Below are positions 50,173 through 62,532 of a stretch of 64,000 bases of DNA, in pieces. Under the pieces are notes generated by a model. That model was not told the origin of the DNA. It made no database searches and saw only the letters and a program-made list of their open reading frames with translations. The stretch is from Panorpa germanica. Lineage: Eukaryota > Arthropoda > Insecta > Mecoptera > Panorpidae. The position numbers and the translations under genes were made by a program. The stretch is taken from the NCBI GenBank assembly GCA_963678705.1, contig OY783207.1, positions 2,170,001 to 2,234,000 of the forward strand, given 5' to 3'. The number at the start of each line of letters is the position of its first letter. Within the stretch, counting starts at the first letter, position 1.

Positions 50173-51291
50173 TTTTTTTTTTTTTTTTTTTTTCATTTAT
50201 TAAATTTAATAGCACCTCCTAGGCTTCCGCCCATATGTGCTGCTTTTTCCACTTATTCTATCCCCCTAATTTTACATTTCAATTACAAATATATGTTTAT
50301 AGGAACAAATAAAATATGTACAAAGTAACTTATTATAACTCATTTTATCTAATTTACTGTTCAATCTCATCCGCCGTGAAATTATCCCAATTCCCTTGCT
50401 CTAATTCCTCTCCTTGACTTTCTATTATTGTCTCTGCATCTATTCTTCTTCTTACTTCATCATTCTTCAATAGCATTTTCCTAGTTTCAAAAATCTCCTT
50501 CGCATACTCATTATAGTATCGATACCTAATCTCTTCATTTACTAGATACTCTAGACTTCCAATTTCTCTGACTTTTATTCTATCTTGAAATTTCACTCTC
50601 GCTTCATAGTAGTCTGGGCATTCTTTTAATATATGTATCAGTGTTTCCCGTTCACCACATCTGCACCTATCATTACTCTCAACTCCAAGCTGGACTAACT
50701 TTGCTTTAATAGATCCATGGCCGCTTACCAAAAAGGATAAATACAGTCCAGGTTGAAACCACTTATTTTGCTTTACAAACTTGACATTCTTAATGTGGTG
50801 ATAAGTTGTTCTTCCTTTTTCCGTTATATCCCATCTGTTCTGCCATGTAGTCATCAGTTTCTCATTCACTGCTTTTTTAGCATTTACAATTCTTCTTTCA
50901 TGGTCTACCTCATCCCCGTCTAGTGTTTCAATAATAATTCCGTCAAATGACATTTGCAAGTTTTTCCTGATATAATAGTTAATTCCTGTTTTAATTACTT
51001 GCAAGTCTATCGGCAACCTACCAGTTAGTACTTGTAGCGCATCTGTAGAGACTGTTCTGCAGAACCTTGAGATCATTAATAATACAAATCGTTGGGCTGC
51101 ATTTAAATGGCTCCTTATAATGGTTTTATTTGCTTCCTTAAACCAAGCAGCAGCACCGTATGTTATGATTGGTACAACCATTCCTTCATAAAGAACTCTA
51201 AGTACCCTTGGTCGCAGTCCCCAATCTTTTCTTGTTACCCTGTTTAGTTTTCCCATGGATTTGCGTAATTTTTCCCTATGTTTATTTCCTT
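50173..51291 (-). mobile_element. R1-clade LINE 3' end, recent insertion with 14-bp TSD
   Basis: The insertion is bounded by a perfect 14-bp direct duplication, ATATGGATTTGTCA, at 50,159-50,172 and 51,292-51,305. On the minus strand it begins abruptly at 51,291 (5' truncation), reads an intact frame to 50,354, then ~160 bases of 3' UTR, and ends in a 21-base A tail (50,173-50,193 as T). Perfect duplication, intact frame and a clean tail show that it is young. Confidence 0.95.
50354..51289 (-). CDS. Partial reverse transcriptase of an R1-like LINE (C-terminal third)
   Basis: The frame is open from the truncated 5' edge; the Met at 51,256 is internal, since the codons before it (GNKHREKLRKS) belong to the same protein. 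The part present covers the thumb and C-terminal region of the reverse transcriptase: VTRKDWGLRPRVLRVLYEGM, ITYGAAAW, then STDALQVLTGRLPIDLQVIK, and near the end the zinc-knuckle-like RCRCGERETLIHILKEC. The catalytic FADD/YxDD part is missing, so it cannot be active. It is a piece of a selfish element, not a host gene. R1 or the related LOA clade fits best. Confidence 0.88.
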   Translation of the reverse strand, partial: GNKHREKLRKSMGKLNRVTRKDWGLRPRVLRVLYEGMVVPIITYGAAAWFKEANKTIIRSHLNAAQRFVLLMISRFCRTVSTDALQVLTGRLPIDLQVIKTGINYYIRKNLQMSFDGIIIETLDGDEVDHERRIVNAKKAVNEKLMTTWQNRWDITEKGRTTYHHIKNVKFVKQNKWFQPGLYLSFLVSGHGSIKAKLVQLGVESNDRCRCGERETLIHILKECPDYYEARVKFQDRIKVREIGSLEYLVNEEIRYRYYNEYAKEIFETRKMLLKNDEVRRRIDAETIIESQGEELEQGNWDNFTADEIEQ

Positions 51292-51305
51292 ATATGGATT
51301 TGTCA

Positions 51306-51877
51306 ATAGTAGCTACATTTACATGTCATCCTGCGGACAGATTGAGTGGTGTGATATGTTAATCGCACCAATAAACGATCAAGCATGTTGGCCGAGCCAG
51401 TTACCAAGCCAACATATTCGCGCCATAAACTTGTATTCATTTTCCTTAACTTTATTACTTCAAACTATATAAGTTGTAATTCAACTTTTAATAATCATTT
51501 GTTACAATTATAAAATAACAAATTTTCAACAAAATAGTACAACAGCACGCTCAGTCCAAAGACTGAAGGCTTAAGGCTTAAGGCTGCAGTCTGTAGGCTA
51601 TGGTCGTGCGGAAATAGATTTAATAAAGCTCATTAGCGTGGCAACATTTGACACATTGTTTCTAACACGAAATGTTTGCCAGTATATTTTATAACAGTCT
51701 GAACGGTTTACAAACAAGAACATGCGCTATCGGATTAAATTTAACCACATTATACTTCCAAACGAGGTAATTCCATGTTGTGCCAGTCTTTGGTTCTTTA
51801 ATTCACCTATTAAGGAGTTACAACATCTCAGCCGCCCTTTTTACAACCTTAAGATGCTGAAAGTATGTACTAAAAGC
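51306..51877. other. No gene seen
   Basis: No supported feature. Confidence 0.4.
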
Positions 51878-52978
51878 TTAGAACATATACATATGGAGAG
51901 AGAATGATGACCTGAAAGTGTGCGAGAGAGAAAGGTATATGTTCCTATTTGTTCTCTATGCGCATGCGTCGAAAGTGGCAGCTGTCAAGTCAGAGCTGTC
52001 TAGATATAATACGTGACCGTTGTTAAATATGACATTGTATTGATGTAGAATAATGTAGATATGTATAAATATAACTAAAAACATGAGTTCTGTCCACTCC
52101 AAATATCACTGTGTTGGCTTTTATCCTTACAGCGACATCTATGACTCATGGGTATATATTTTCACTGATCGGTCACTGTTCTACCGACAGACGAGCTTTG
52201 TACCAACTAAAGAAATATAATGGGCTTGTGTTCTTATTTTTTAGTGGTCGATTTTTCAATTGTTGATTGAAATTGATGTTAATAAATGTGTATTGGCGTG
52301 TCTATTTTATTGAATATCTAAATATTGACGGAGATATAGCAATTAAAAGTTTGAATTGTAGTTTTAGCGCTAGAAATGGTCGGCCATATTTGTATGACGT
52401 GAAATGCATTTTAACGTCAGTTATTTGTTGAGTAGGTTATTGCTGTGGTAATGTTCTGTAGCTGTTGGTAGTCAAATAATCAAGTCAAGTCAAAGAATAA
52501 TAAGTTTTTATTTTATTTAACCCTGTTACGGCAGACATAATATTGAAATTTGATTGTTCCTTGAAATAGCTGTAAATAATATTTGATATTTTGATATATA
52601 AATACATATAGCAGAGATTTATGAGCTGTAAGGTTGGTAACCTTACACAAGGATTGTGATGTCACATGCACTTGGAATGTGTACAACGTTGAATCCCTTT
52701 AATAATTAAAGAGACAAAATGACTTTTTTAATTGGAAATATCTCTTAACATATAAGGAGTTATTAAAAAATACCCACTTTATCAATATATAGTACAGTTT
52801 TATAGAAATTAAGACATAGGACACAAGCCCATTTCTTTACATATTTAATATTTATTATATCTAGACAGCTGTCACTTTCGACGCATGCGCTTAAAGGACA
52901 AATAGGAACATATACCTTTCTCTCTCGCACACATTTTGGACACTCTGTATTCACTCTCCATATATATATATGCTCTAA
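51878..52978. mobile_element. Inverted-repeat element with ~125-bp arms, containing a nested MITE
   Basis: The left arm (51,878-52,010) and right arm (about 52,855-52,978) are inverted copies through GCGAGAGAGAAAGGTATATG and the word GCATGCGTCGAAAGTG. The left arm has a small extra duplication of AGCTGTC. Outermost words are TTAGAACATATA and, inverted, TTAGAGCATATA. About 210 bases of own interior remain; the rest is MITE family B copy 3. Superfamily unknown; no transposase. Confidence 0.7.
52220..52832. mobile_element. MITE family B, copy 3 (inverted, nested)
   Basis: This is copy 1 (9,899-10,550) in reverse, from ATGGGCTTGTGTTC to GGACACAAGCCCAT. It has the best preserved terminal inverted repeat of the three and sits inside the larger inverted-repeat element, so it inserted later. 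Confidence 0.75.
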
Positions 52979-55364
52979 AACTAATAGTGTATTTGAATAC
53001 AAAATTGACTTGTATCTATCTCTCTTGGTGATGTTTTACCTTAACGTTATATCGTTACTGTTTCAATAAGAGTTGAAAAGTCAAGTACAGCTTAGTGTAT
53101 AGGGGTTGGTATAAGCTCGTTCGATGTTCCCTTCAATACGAGTGCTAGGCAACCAGCCAACCAGCAACGATTGTACAACTACGTACGTACTCGTATAATA
53201 TTCAATATTGAAAGTTTTGCGTGCTTGTTTAAATAACGAAAACATGAGTGGATAATATTACTAAAGTTTGGGGAAGTTTGCAATTTTTAATAGAACCAGG
53301 TTTACGGCTTATATAGCCTTTACGAGACCAATACCAAGGTCTAACAGTAACCGTAACGTTAGCAATATGTCTTACACTGTTAAAGTGTTACTACATTCTT
53401 AAAAACAACTACATTTTTAAAAAAAATATTGTAAATGTAACTAAAACTATTAACAGGCTTCCATAGTTGGATATGAATGTTATTATTATTTTATTATAAT
53501 GTTTTTAGCATTAGGCAGTACATTCTTCCGTCTTAAATAATTAAATTACATATCATTGTGCTTAATTACATACTATCTACCTATTCTCACTCCTTCCAAT
53601 AAAGAAATAATAAAAATGCAAACAAAACAGATGAATTTAAACCCTTACGGCTTCTCTCTTCTTGCTACTCTCTTCTCTCCTGTTATAAATATAAATTGTA
53701 AATGCTCTAGCCGTAAGAGTAATTACATCTAAAACTATAGTTACATGTACGTGAAACTAATTTCTAATAATTCTTAACAATACATTTATAATAAATAAGA
53801 TAAAAGACTTACTTACATTTTTAATAATAATAATACAATATTCGTAAAGTATAAGATGATACACTTTAATTAGCTTGTAGTAAGCTAGCAGTGATTTGTT
53901 GAACGTAATATTGAAAATACATTTATTTTCTTAAATGAAAACTTATTTTTATTTGTTTGAAAATTGACCACTAGCTTATATGGTATGTAACCGTGGTTGT
54001 TTGCTTAATTTGTCAGTGCCGTGAAGAAACTAAGTACGTTAGTCTTCAGAAGGGTGAACTGATCAAAAGGGAGAAGTAGTTATTATATTTTAGAGGTCCT
54101 TACTTACTGACTAGCGCTGTTTGTAAAAAATAATCTCAAATTATTTTTTGTAGTGTAACCATAAAACTCTCATTCCCTCCTCCCTCTGCTTCCCTGCAGA
54201 CACCTCTCACTCTCAACGACTTTTCCACAGGAGTACTGGAGATGAGTTTTTATGTTATGATATTCCGTAGGTTTTGCAGCTCATGTCATACAAGTTTTCT
54301 CCGCCTTTTAGTCATAAAAGTTAATAAGTCCCACCGTGTTGATCCGGCCGAGATTGCGGTCCAGGGTCTCCCCATCCTAGCCCTGGCCTTAGCCTTAGCC
54401 ATGTTTACTCTGTATACTTCTTCTTTACATAATCTTAACACCTCACCTTACTTTCCTTATTGACTACACTCCCCTTCACACCGTCTATCTTTCAGATAGT
54501 ATCATATACAAAAACAATTTTATTCGCTATTTGCTAGTTCACTTTTTTGAGGTTATTCTATTCGATCTAATTCATAGAAAAATACAAATTCCCTCAACAA
54601 TTAATAGATACTATGCAGTTGGAATATTTATATTCCGTTGATATAATATGTTAGTATCCCGTAAATCGATTGTCATTTTTGTACATTGTTACCATCTATA
54701 TCTAACTATATAACCATGAAGTAATGTTTCACCTTAAGATCATTTTGTTATAATATTTAACTCCGCGACATTACGTCCATTTTAATTAAATTAAAAACTT
54801 GCTGTCATCATCATTGTGAAAGAATTTAATAAACAGTGACGTAGTGGCATGCAGACGAGAAGAAGAAGATGATGAATGTGTTCAAACTAGATGTTCGATA
54901 CATCACTCATTACGTGTACAAACATGTTGATGAATGTGTATGCGAGCACTAGAATGTACCAGGAGCTGTTGAATACAGACATCTTCTGTTTTGCTTTCGC
55001 CGAAACATCAATAACCCGTCATGCCGCCAGCAACACATCTTACATCAAATTTGATGTGAAAGCATCACTTTCTTAATAGATATGCTTTTTTTGTTGTTGT
55101 TTTCTTTATAGAGAAGTTCCTAAAGGTTTTACAGGACCGTACTGGTTAGTTTGAGATCTCATAATCACTACTGAACTCTGAATTTGATAGAATACGTAAT
55201 TGTGCAAAAATTTAGTGTTTAAATAGTTGCGTGTAATCAGGCGCACTTCTTCCGATTTTAATTAATATAACTTCGAACTTAATTTATGGTATTTAATAAG
55301 AACAATTCTTTGTAAATAAGTGTTTTCTGTTTAGATCAATATCTGCAAACCCTCATGCCCCTTC
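52979..55364. other. No gene seen
   Basis: AT-rich. Frames at 54,242-54,463 and 54,891-55,076 lack features. The 54,170-54,240 part is pyrimidine-rich. Confidence 0.4.
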
Positions 55365-55540
55365 TCACGCCTCCCATTCAACCCCCTCATTAAGAAACAC
55401 CTCATTTCGCAGTCGCTTCGCAAACGTCTTAACGAATATTGCCTTACGGTGTAATTGGTTCACGCAATTAGCAAGTCTCATGAAATTATCCAAGCACATT
55501 CCCCAGGCAGATGTTCCACTATTACCACCAGCATCTACAG
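55365..55540 (-). other. Possible unidentified terminal exon
   Basis: A minus-strand frame ending at 55,365 reads AWGMCLDNFMRLANCVNQLH and then RKAIFVKTFAKRLRNEVFLN. It is less AT-rich than its flanks and protein-like in composition. A CTCAG lies just upstream and could be an acceptor. I do not recognise the family and find no partner exon, so it may also be a mobile-element remnant. Confidence 0.22.
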
Positions 55541-55556
55541 ACTCTGAGATGATCAC

Positions 55557-56373
55557 ATTAAGTTAATAATTACAATATACGGAGCTGATGTAACTGAGAA
55601 TTTTTATCTCTTAGAAAAACTTTAATTTAATTTTGAACTGGAAAATTTTAGGTTGAAATGATATTAAAATATTAAATTGTATTTGACACTAAATAACTTA
55701 ATTCCAATTAAGTTTTGATTAAGCATACGGTGTTTCTAAGGAAGACTTAATGGTTTGAATAAATGATAAATTAAAAAACACAAAAATTTAAAATGTGTTT
55801 TTAAAAAGTGATCCGACTTTCACTGATTAAAAGGAAAGTAGTTATATAAAGTAATATTCAATATTTAAAGAATACAATCTATTAAATATATGTATTTATG
55901 CATATTTAGATATTTGTCGCAACTACTTAGTTAGAACTCAAACCGCGTTTGTAATGTATGCTAGCTACACTGTGTCATCTATTGGTAAGTAGATGCACAC
56001 ATTAAATTAATTCATGATTTAGTTAGTAGATGGCATAAACAACTAAAAATTGATCTTGAAACTAAAACGTTTAGATAAAGAGTTTATTTTGTTTGCTTTT
56101 AAATATCTTGGTAAAAACCTTAGCTTATTATAGACCTTAGCGTGACTTAGCTAAGACAATTAGCGTGAAGATTTTTTTTTATAGGTTATGTAACAAAATA
56201 TTTTTTAATTTTATAGCACATATGGAGTAGCAGTCATACGTAAAAGTGGTACCGATGGCGGCTCCAGCTAATTCACGACCAGACCCTCTAGACTCCCAAT
56301 TGTAAGTTGAATATAATTAAGAAGTAAAATGATTAAATAAAATATTTGAATACTTTGTGGACAACTATATTAT
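55557..56373. other. No gene seen; 3' flank of the UGT cluster
   Basis: AT-rich flank after the last UGT exon. The end of the UGT frame itself overlaps an AATAAA, so the mRNA end may lie within this stretch. Confidence 0.4.
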
Positions 56374-58157
56374 TTATTCTTCTTTTGTTTTCTCTTGAAT
56401 TGACAGAAGCTTGTGTATCATATAAATTAATATGTATAATGTTACCGCAATTATTACTATAGAAGCAACAATAACATCAACTAGAAAGTACTGAAACAAG
56501 GGCATGTCCCTCCCTAAAATACGGAGCTCTTCTCCTGCAGTGCGGGCAATATGTTCTACCCACCACACCGCGCTTTCCAACGGCGGTAAATGGCGGTCTC
56601 TAAAAACATTTGCTAATTTCTTGGCATTTTCCGTGTACCTACGGTTTTAAGTTACGTTAAAATAAATGGCATTCTTTCATTTAAGATATTTACATAAGTT
56701 AGTTACCGTGGTGAAGTTAAGATGATATTTATTTCTTCGAAAAGTCGTTCAGTAGTGATGCCATCATACGGAATCTCCAAAGCCACCGCTCTGCTGCACA
56801 AGGAGGCTGAATTCATAAACTGATCCCCGTAAATCGGAGACACGATCATGGGGACGCCAGTATCAACTGCTTCTATCACTCCTAGAATTCCACCATGCGT
56901 CATAAAGAGGATAACGCTTTTATGAGCTGAAGGAGATAATTAGATTTAGTTCGTGAAGTGATACAATCACATTTAGCATGCAACATAGCCAATCACCTAA
57001 AACATCTCTTTGTGGAAACCATTTCCTAATCAGCACGTTCTTGGGCTTGTCAGGTAGATTGTCAGTATCCCACCTCAATAGAACTCGTTGATGTAGCAAT
57101 GAAAAAACTTGCATCATGGCATCCCTTTTACTGTCAGATAAACACGTGCCCAAGTTGACATAAATGACACCATTAACAGCGCCATTGATAAAGTCTCGCA
57201 ACTCCTACAATGAAACGCAAGAATTACCAGAAAATCAAACACTTACTTAGTTTTATATTTACTTTGTCCAAAGGTTTCACTCGTTGAAGATGTATCCCAG
57301 CAATATCCACCACAGCTGGAACTTGCGGACGCACTCCTGTCAGCGAGAAATGCGTGTTCACCATTATCAAAGCAGCGTCCTCCTTCAGCTTGGCAACTGG
57401 TGGAATATCAGGCCCAAATACTTTTTCCAAAATTTTGTCGGTTTCAACATCAGAATACATGTAGTAGAGAAATTTGAATACGTGAACTTCGATGAAATTA
57501 TTAAGTCTTTCAAAAAACGTCATTGTGCTTGAATAACGTCCGAACGGATTCGGGATAATGGCAGGGTTTTCTGTGTTACCAAATCGCTCATGAACCCATG
57601 GCATCATGACATGAGAGCTTACCAAAATATGGGGAAGTCTGAAATGGTGCACCAAACCTAGCATGCAGTCGGAGTTAAAAGCCTCTGTTACCACTACATC
57701 AAATTTTAGATCGGAATTAAGAAGAGATCTCATCGCATCAGAAGAGTATGTAGCAGTACACGTCATATTGGCTAATTCCATCAACAAGAAGAACATTTGC
57801 AAACCTTTGAAATGAGGTTTCAACAACTAGAAGTGGAAGATATATTATAAGTGAGATCACATTTAAAAACAATTCTGTGTAACTTACTTCTAAATGTAAT
57901 CCAGCATTCTTTAGTGGGAGTGTCCCTAAAAGGTTTAAGTCAGTGAGCCCCGTAACAGGAGGGTTGTTTGGGAAATGAGATAACACGATTACATCATGGC
58001 CCTTTTCTGCAAGGCCTATCATGATAGGGCGAAATACATCGTAGTGGCTTTTGATGTTATTCGGAAATAAACCCAGCACTTTCAAAGAATCTCCAGTCCG
58101 TGTTAATGAAGTAAATACAAATATAAAAATAACAAAAGTTAAAGTGTTGGCAGACAT
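56374..58157 (-). CDS. UGT: UDP-glycosyltransferase, gene A (complete, 508 aa)
   Basis: Five exons (57,888-58,157; 57,263-57,826; 56,997-57,204; 56,707-56,926; 56,374-56,638), all with GT-AG introns of 58-70 bp, give 508 residues, the normal insect UGT length. The enzyme should move sugar from a UDP-sugar (UDP-glucose in most insect UGTs) to small lipophilic acceptors at the ER membrane. Seen: signal peptide 1-23; the conserved acceptor-side His at 38 (KSHYDV) and Asp at 143 (EAFNSDC); WFPQRDVLG at the end of exon 3; signature FMTHGGILGVIEAVDTGVP from 355 with IYGDQ; a C-terminal transmembrane helix after FQYFLVDVI; and a basic/acidic tail ending KTKEE. Compared with genes B and C, five residues are missing in exon 3. 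A CTTTAG two bases before the ATG suggests a 5' UTR intron. Confidence 0.93.
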
Positions 58158-58476
58158 GACTAAAGAAACAGCAAAATGTTATAAAAATATGCTTGGTCAA
58201 ATTTGTCAAAATTACAAACATATGACGAGCGGTGTTTATAAATAAATGACATTGTGAAAGCTGTCATGAAAAACTAATTCCGCCAGGCATTACAATCTTC
58301 AACATTCATTCTACCAATTACATTTCTTTTTTATCTTAATCTAGTTAGTCTTATTTTCAAAAAATATAATACCAACAATTCTTAATGAAGGAGAAATGAC
58401 AAAGGTTAGTTTTATGATAATTTAAAATATATTTACAAGTTTTTTCCGTTTACAAAATACCTTAACATAACTTATA

Positions 58477-60312
58477 TTAATCTTTCTTAGCTTTCTTACT
58501 TTTAATAATCAGTCTTTTAAATACTTTGTACGCTAAATACGAGACTGTCACAAATGCAATGATTAAAAACCCGATAACATCAATCAAGTGATATTGAAAC
58601 CATGGCATATTTCTAGCGGGAGAGAGAAGGTGTTTTCCTCCAGTTCTCCCAATATGTTCCACCCACCAAATAGCAGTCTCCATTGGTGGCATTGGTCGGT
58701 CAAGAAACAATTCGGCTACTTTCTTGGAGTTTTCCGCAAATCTGAAATTAATTTATACACTAAAATATTCGCCCGTTATTCATGCTTATTCAGCAAAGCA
58801 TCGCTGTTACCTGGGTTTGAGAACTTTATTGATAACACTGATAACATGTTCTGCAGTGATGTCTTCATATGATAGCTCCAATCCGATACCCTTCTCACGA
58901 ATCGCAGCTAAATTCACAAACTGATCTCCGTAAAATGGTGTTATAATCATTGGGACCCCGGATTGCACAGCTTCTGTAGTTCCAAGCAGTCCTCCATGTG
59001 ACATAAACATGCGAATGTTCTTATGACCTAAGGAGCAAATTACTTTATTAGAATCACATGTAGATGTGCAACATGATATGCGTATACTTCACCTAGAACA
59101 TCTCTTTGCGGCATCCATTTTCTAATCAACACATTTTCAGGTTGACCATGTAAATTTTCATCTTCCCACTTCCAAATAACCCTTTGTTTCAAAGATCCAA
59201 AAGCTTTTAATAGAGCATCCCTTTTACTTTCTGGGAGGGTTGATGCTTGAATCATGGAACCCCAACTTACGTAAATAACCCCGTGTTCCGCCCCATTTAT
59301 AAAACTTTCCAATTCCTGAATTTTCGAATGACATATTTATATTTTTATTTGAGATATTTGAGGAATGAAATATATTTTTTCAGCTCGTTGCTAATGTACC
59401 TTATCCAGCGGTTTTACTGGCGTAACATGAACACCCCCAATATCCACCACCCCTGGAACTTGAGGACGAACTCCGCTCATTGAGTAGTGCAAATTAACAA
59501 AGACTAATGATGCCTCTTTCTTAAGCTCGGAAATCGGCGGAATTTCTGGACCAAACACCTCTTTCAGAAGTTTGTTCGTTGGAACATCAGCATAAAAGTA
59601 ATACAGAACTTTTAAAAGGTACCCTTCAACAAAATTATGCAGGCGTTCTAAGAAATTCATTTCTGTGGAGCCTCTTCCTAATCCGTTTGGGATGATAGCC
59701 GGATTATCGGGGTTGGCAAGTCGATCGTGAACCCACGGCATTATAATATGTGAGCTGAATAATATGTGTGGAGCTTTCAGATGATGAACAAGTCCTAGCA
59801 TGCAATCAGAATTGAAAGCTTCTGTGATTACGACATCAAACTTTTGACCGGACTTGATAAGCGATTTTACAACTTCCGTTTCGTATGTCGCTTTGCAGGT
59901 TTTGTCCGCTACAAACATCAACGCAAAGAACACTTGGACGCTTTTAAGATAAGGTTTGAACATCTGAAAATATACCATCAATATCTCTTAAACTTTTCTC
60001 TCCGTTTGTTCAATATAAATGAAGTCTTACCTCGACATCAATGCCAGAGCTCAATGTTTTATCAAGCGTTCCTGCTAGACTCAAATCCGTGTATCCCTTA
60101 ACAGGTGGTTCATTAGGAAAATGACTTAAAACAGATACATCGTGGCCTTTGTTAGCTAAGGCTATCATAATTGGTTGAAATACATTGAAGTGACTTTTAC
60201 CAGGGTGGGCAAATAAACCAAGAATCCTCAGACAACTTCCTGGAGTTGCAAGCAACAACAAAAAGACCGTTAAAGTCGTAGCAAGACAGAAATGGTAAGA
60301 AATCTTCATCAT
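58477..60312 (-). CDS. UGT: UDP-glycosyltransferase, gene B (complete, 516 aa)
   Basis: Five exons (60,031-60,312; 59,400-59,963; 59,093-59,315; 58,811-59,027; 58,477-58,741) join in phase to 516 residues. Introns are 65-84 bp. Seen: signal peptide ending near GSC27; acceptor-side His41 (GKSHFNVF) and Asp147 (EAFNSDC); VSWGSM at the start of the donor domain; WMPQRDVLG; signature FMSHGGLLGTTEAVQSGVP from 364, followed by FYGDQF; and transmembrane helix near the C-terminus (VIGFLIIAFVTVSYLAYKVF) with a short lysine-rich tail (KSKKAKKD), a typical ER-retention-like cytosolic end. All donor-binding residues I can check are intact. Gene A starts only 319 bp downstream. TTTCAG lies five bases before the ATG, so the leader is probably spliced. 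Confidence 0.94.
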
Positions 60313-61102
60313 GACTGCTGAAATAAAGAAAGTAAATAATTAGAAGTAGAGGTAACGTTATACTCGCTTCCTCTATACAAGATTTCGAGACAATAAAGAC
60401 CTCACAACTTATATATTTATTTATTTTATGTGCTAAAAACTACTGATATTAGTTTTAGAGCATTTCTAGAAGAATACTATTATTTTTAAGATATTGGTAT
60501 CGCTACCACCACTGCTTAAGCAATGCAAATAAACCACATGATTGTGTGATATCATCTGGGGAATTTTTCGTAACATATCCACAGACATTTGGGACTCCCA
60601 GTTAATACAAAGGCACGCATACCACTGCAGTAGCATTAAGTTATATAAAAAATATATACGATCATTCATACATATATGTCATAATATAATATTACAAGGT
60701 TTACTAAGGTCCATTTATTACTTCAATTTTGTAACAAGACTTAGTTAAGTATATTATGGTCAATTACTATTTATTAACGCCTCACACGCATCTTTGAAGC
60801 GTGAGTTTTGCAGACTATATCTGTCCCTTTCAGATGCACAAGGTCCAGGAACTGTCATGCGACAAAGACAAGCGCGTGTACAATTCCGAGTTATTTCGTA
60901 TTTGCTTACTTTATCGTGAGATGAAGCTTTTATTTTAATGTTTATCAATACACTACTGTACTGTGGGTAATACAACACAAGTGCATATTATATTTCTGTA
61001 TCTCTTCTATAATAAGTACACAGTTCCGATTATATGCGACTGCAAGTAGAACAAATGCGGCACATGAACCATATTATGAATATAGACGTATGAAATACGT
61101 AG
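60313..61102. other. No gene seen; 5' flank of UGT gene B
   Basis: It should be mostly the 5' UTR intron and promoter region of gene B if the AG before its start codon is used. No other coding region is evident. Confidence 0.4.
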
Positions 61103-61110
61103 GGTACAGT

Positions 61111-61660
61111 CAGAGGCGGCCTTAGGGAGTGACAAGCAGGGCAACTGCCCGAGGCCTCGCTCTTGTAGGGGCCTCGCATTCTCTCGCAACACCCCAAGTA
61201 GCTCTTCGCTCTTTAGAAATTTCACTAGAATCACTGCATATATCTTTTAAGGAATTCATGTTTTATGGTGTTATGAGAATTTCTTCAGGTTTTTTTTGGA
61301 TTTTTGCTCATAACTCGAATACGCTTCAATAGCAATGTGAACTAAACAATGTGGCCTAAATCTATGTAAGGGGGCGGTATTCGCACATGTCTAGTACATT
61401 GTTTTTTTGTAGCTATAAGATTTCACAAGTCAATTGATTCTCAGTCAATTTTATCTGGAGAATGTTTAAAATAGCGTAAAACGACTTAGTTCACCTTAGT
61501 TTTTTCATCATTAATATTTGTCGTCTTTGTGCTTGTTAACTTTTATAAAACTTCCAATATAAAATTTTATTTCTCGTCAATTATCATCAAAAATACTTAC
61601 TTACAATTTACATAACTTATACAAAAAACAAGTGCCTCGCAAACGCTAAGGCCGCCCCTG
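61111..61660. mobile_element. hAT-type MITE (550 bp) with perfect 8-bp TSD
   Basis: The ends are CAGAGGCGGCCTTAG and, inverted, CAGGGGCGGCCTTAG (one mismatch in 15). The perfect 8-bp duplication GGTACAGT flanks it at 61,103-61,110 and 61,661-61,668. No transposase frame. It lies between UGT genes B and C, in what may be the leader intron of B. Confidence 0.93.
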
Positions 61661-62018
61661 GGTACAGTGTTGTGTTGATAAACATTTAAATAGAGACTTA
61701 GAGGTCGCAAGTAGTCGGTTCTAGTGTGAGAGAACTTTTATACGTATATACCTTAATTTAGCTTCTTAGATACCATATCCTCTTAGATTATGGACAAAGT
61801 ATTGACCTCGCTAGGTCCTTAGTTATTTTACATAATGTACAATAGTTATATTTTTTGAGTTAGCAACAAAAATTAATCTTGTTGCTAACTCTATTTAATT
61901 AATTTGGTTTAATTGAAAGAACGTGGCAATGATTAATCAAAATTTGGCCAGTTAGTAACATCCAAATCACACAAAAACACTTAATAAAAATGTAGTTATA
62001 TTATATAAAACACATTAC

Positions 62019-62160
62019 CCTTTTGAATTGATCGATTTCAATGAACACTATCGCACAAACTGTACCACAGATCATCACACCGCGACGACGCGTCCGGCAC
62101 TAAATGCCTATCGTCGTATCTCACTATCGGAGAGCCGCATGCCTGTGACTTGCGTAAAAC
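62019..62160 (-). promoter_or_regulatory. Possible promoter and leader exon of UGT gene B
   Basis: A GC-richer island in AT-rich DNA lies between genes C and B. On the minus strand it ends at AAAAGG/GTAATG, a possible donor at 62,019 that could splice to the acceptor five bases before gene B's ATG (60,318). TACAGTTTGTGCG within it resembles an arthropod initiator. The island contains many CG dinucleotides. This is inference from position and composition only. Confidence 0.3.
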
Positions 62161-62532
62161 AACAGTCCAAGTTGATAAATACTACGATGAATCATTTATA
62201 ATTGACTTTAAATATTTTTATCACAGAACGTGCAAATTAAAACAGATTTGTGATAAGATTTCGTCCACAAGTTTCAGTTTCTAATCTTTTCTATGATAGT
62301 GTAGTTGCCGGTTGATTGTTTACTAAGATAAATACATATTAATCTTTGCGAATTTTGCCGATCTTATCACAACACTCATTTTCAGTTAGTAAAAATTATC
62401 GACACAATCTTCCTGTGTTGTAACAGTTAGATTTACCTATCTTATTGCCACTTCCAAGGTAGAAAATGAACCTTGGAATCAACTAGCTTGTAGTTCTAAT
62501 AGTTACTTAATTTCTGCACAATATATTTTTAT
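62161..62532. other. Short spacer after UGT gene C
   Basis: AT-rich 3' flank of gene C and upstream flank of the leader island. No separate feature. Confidence 0.4.
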
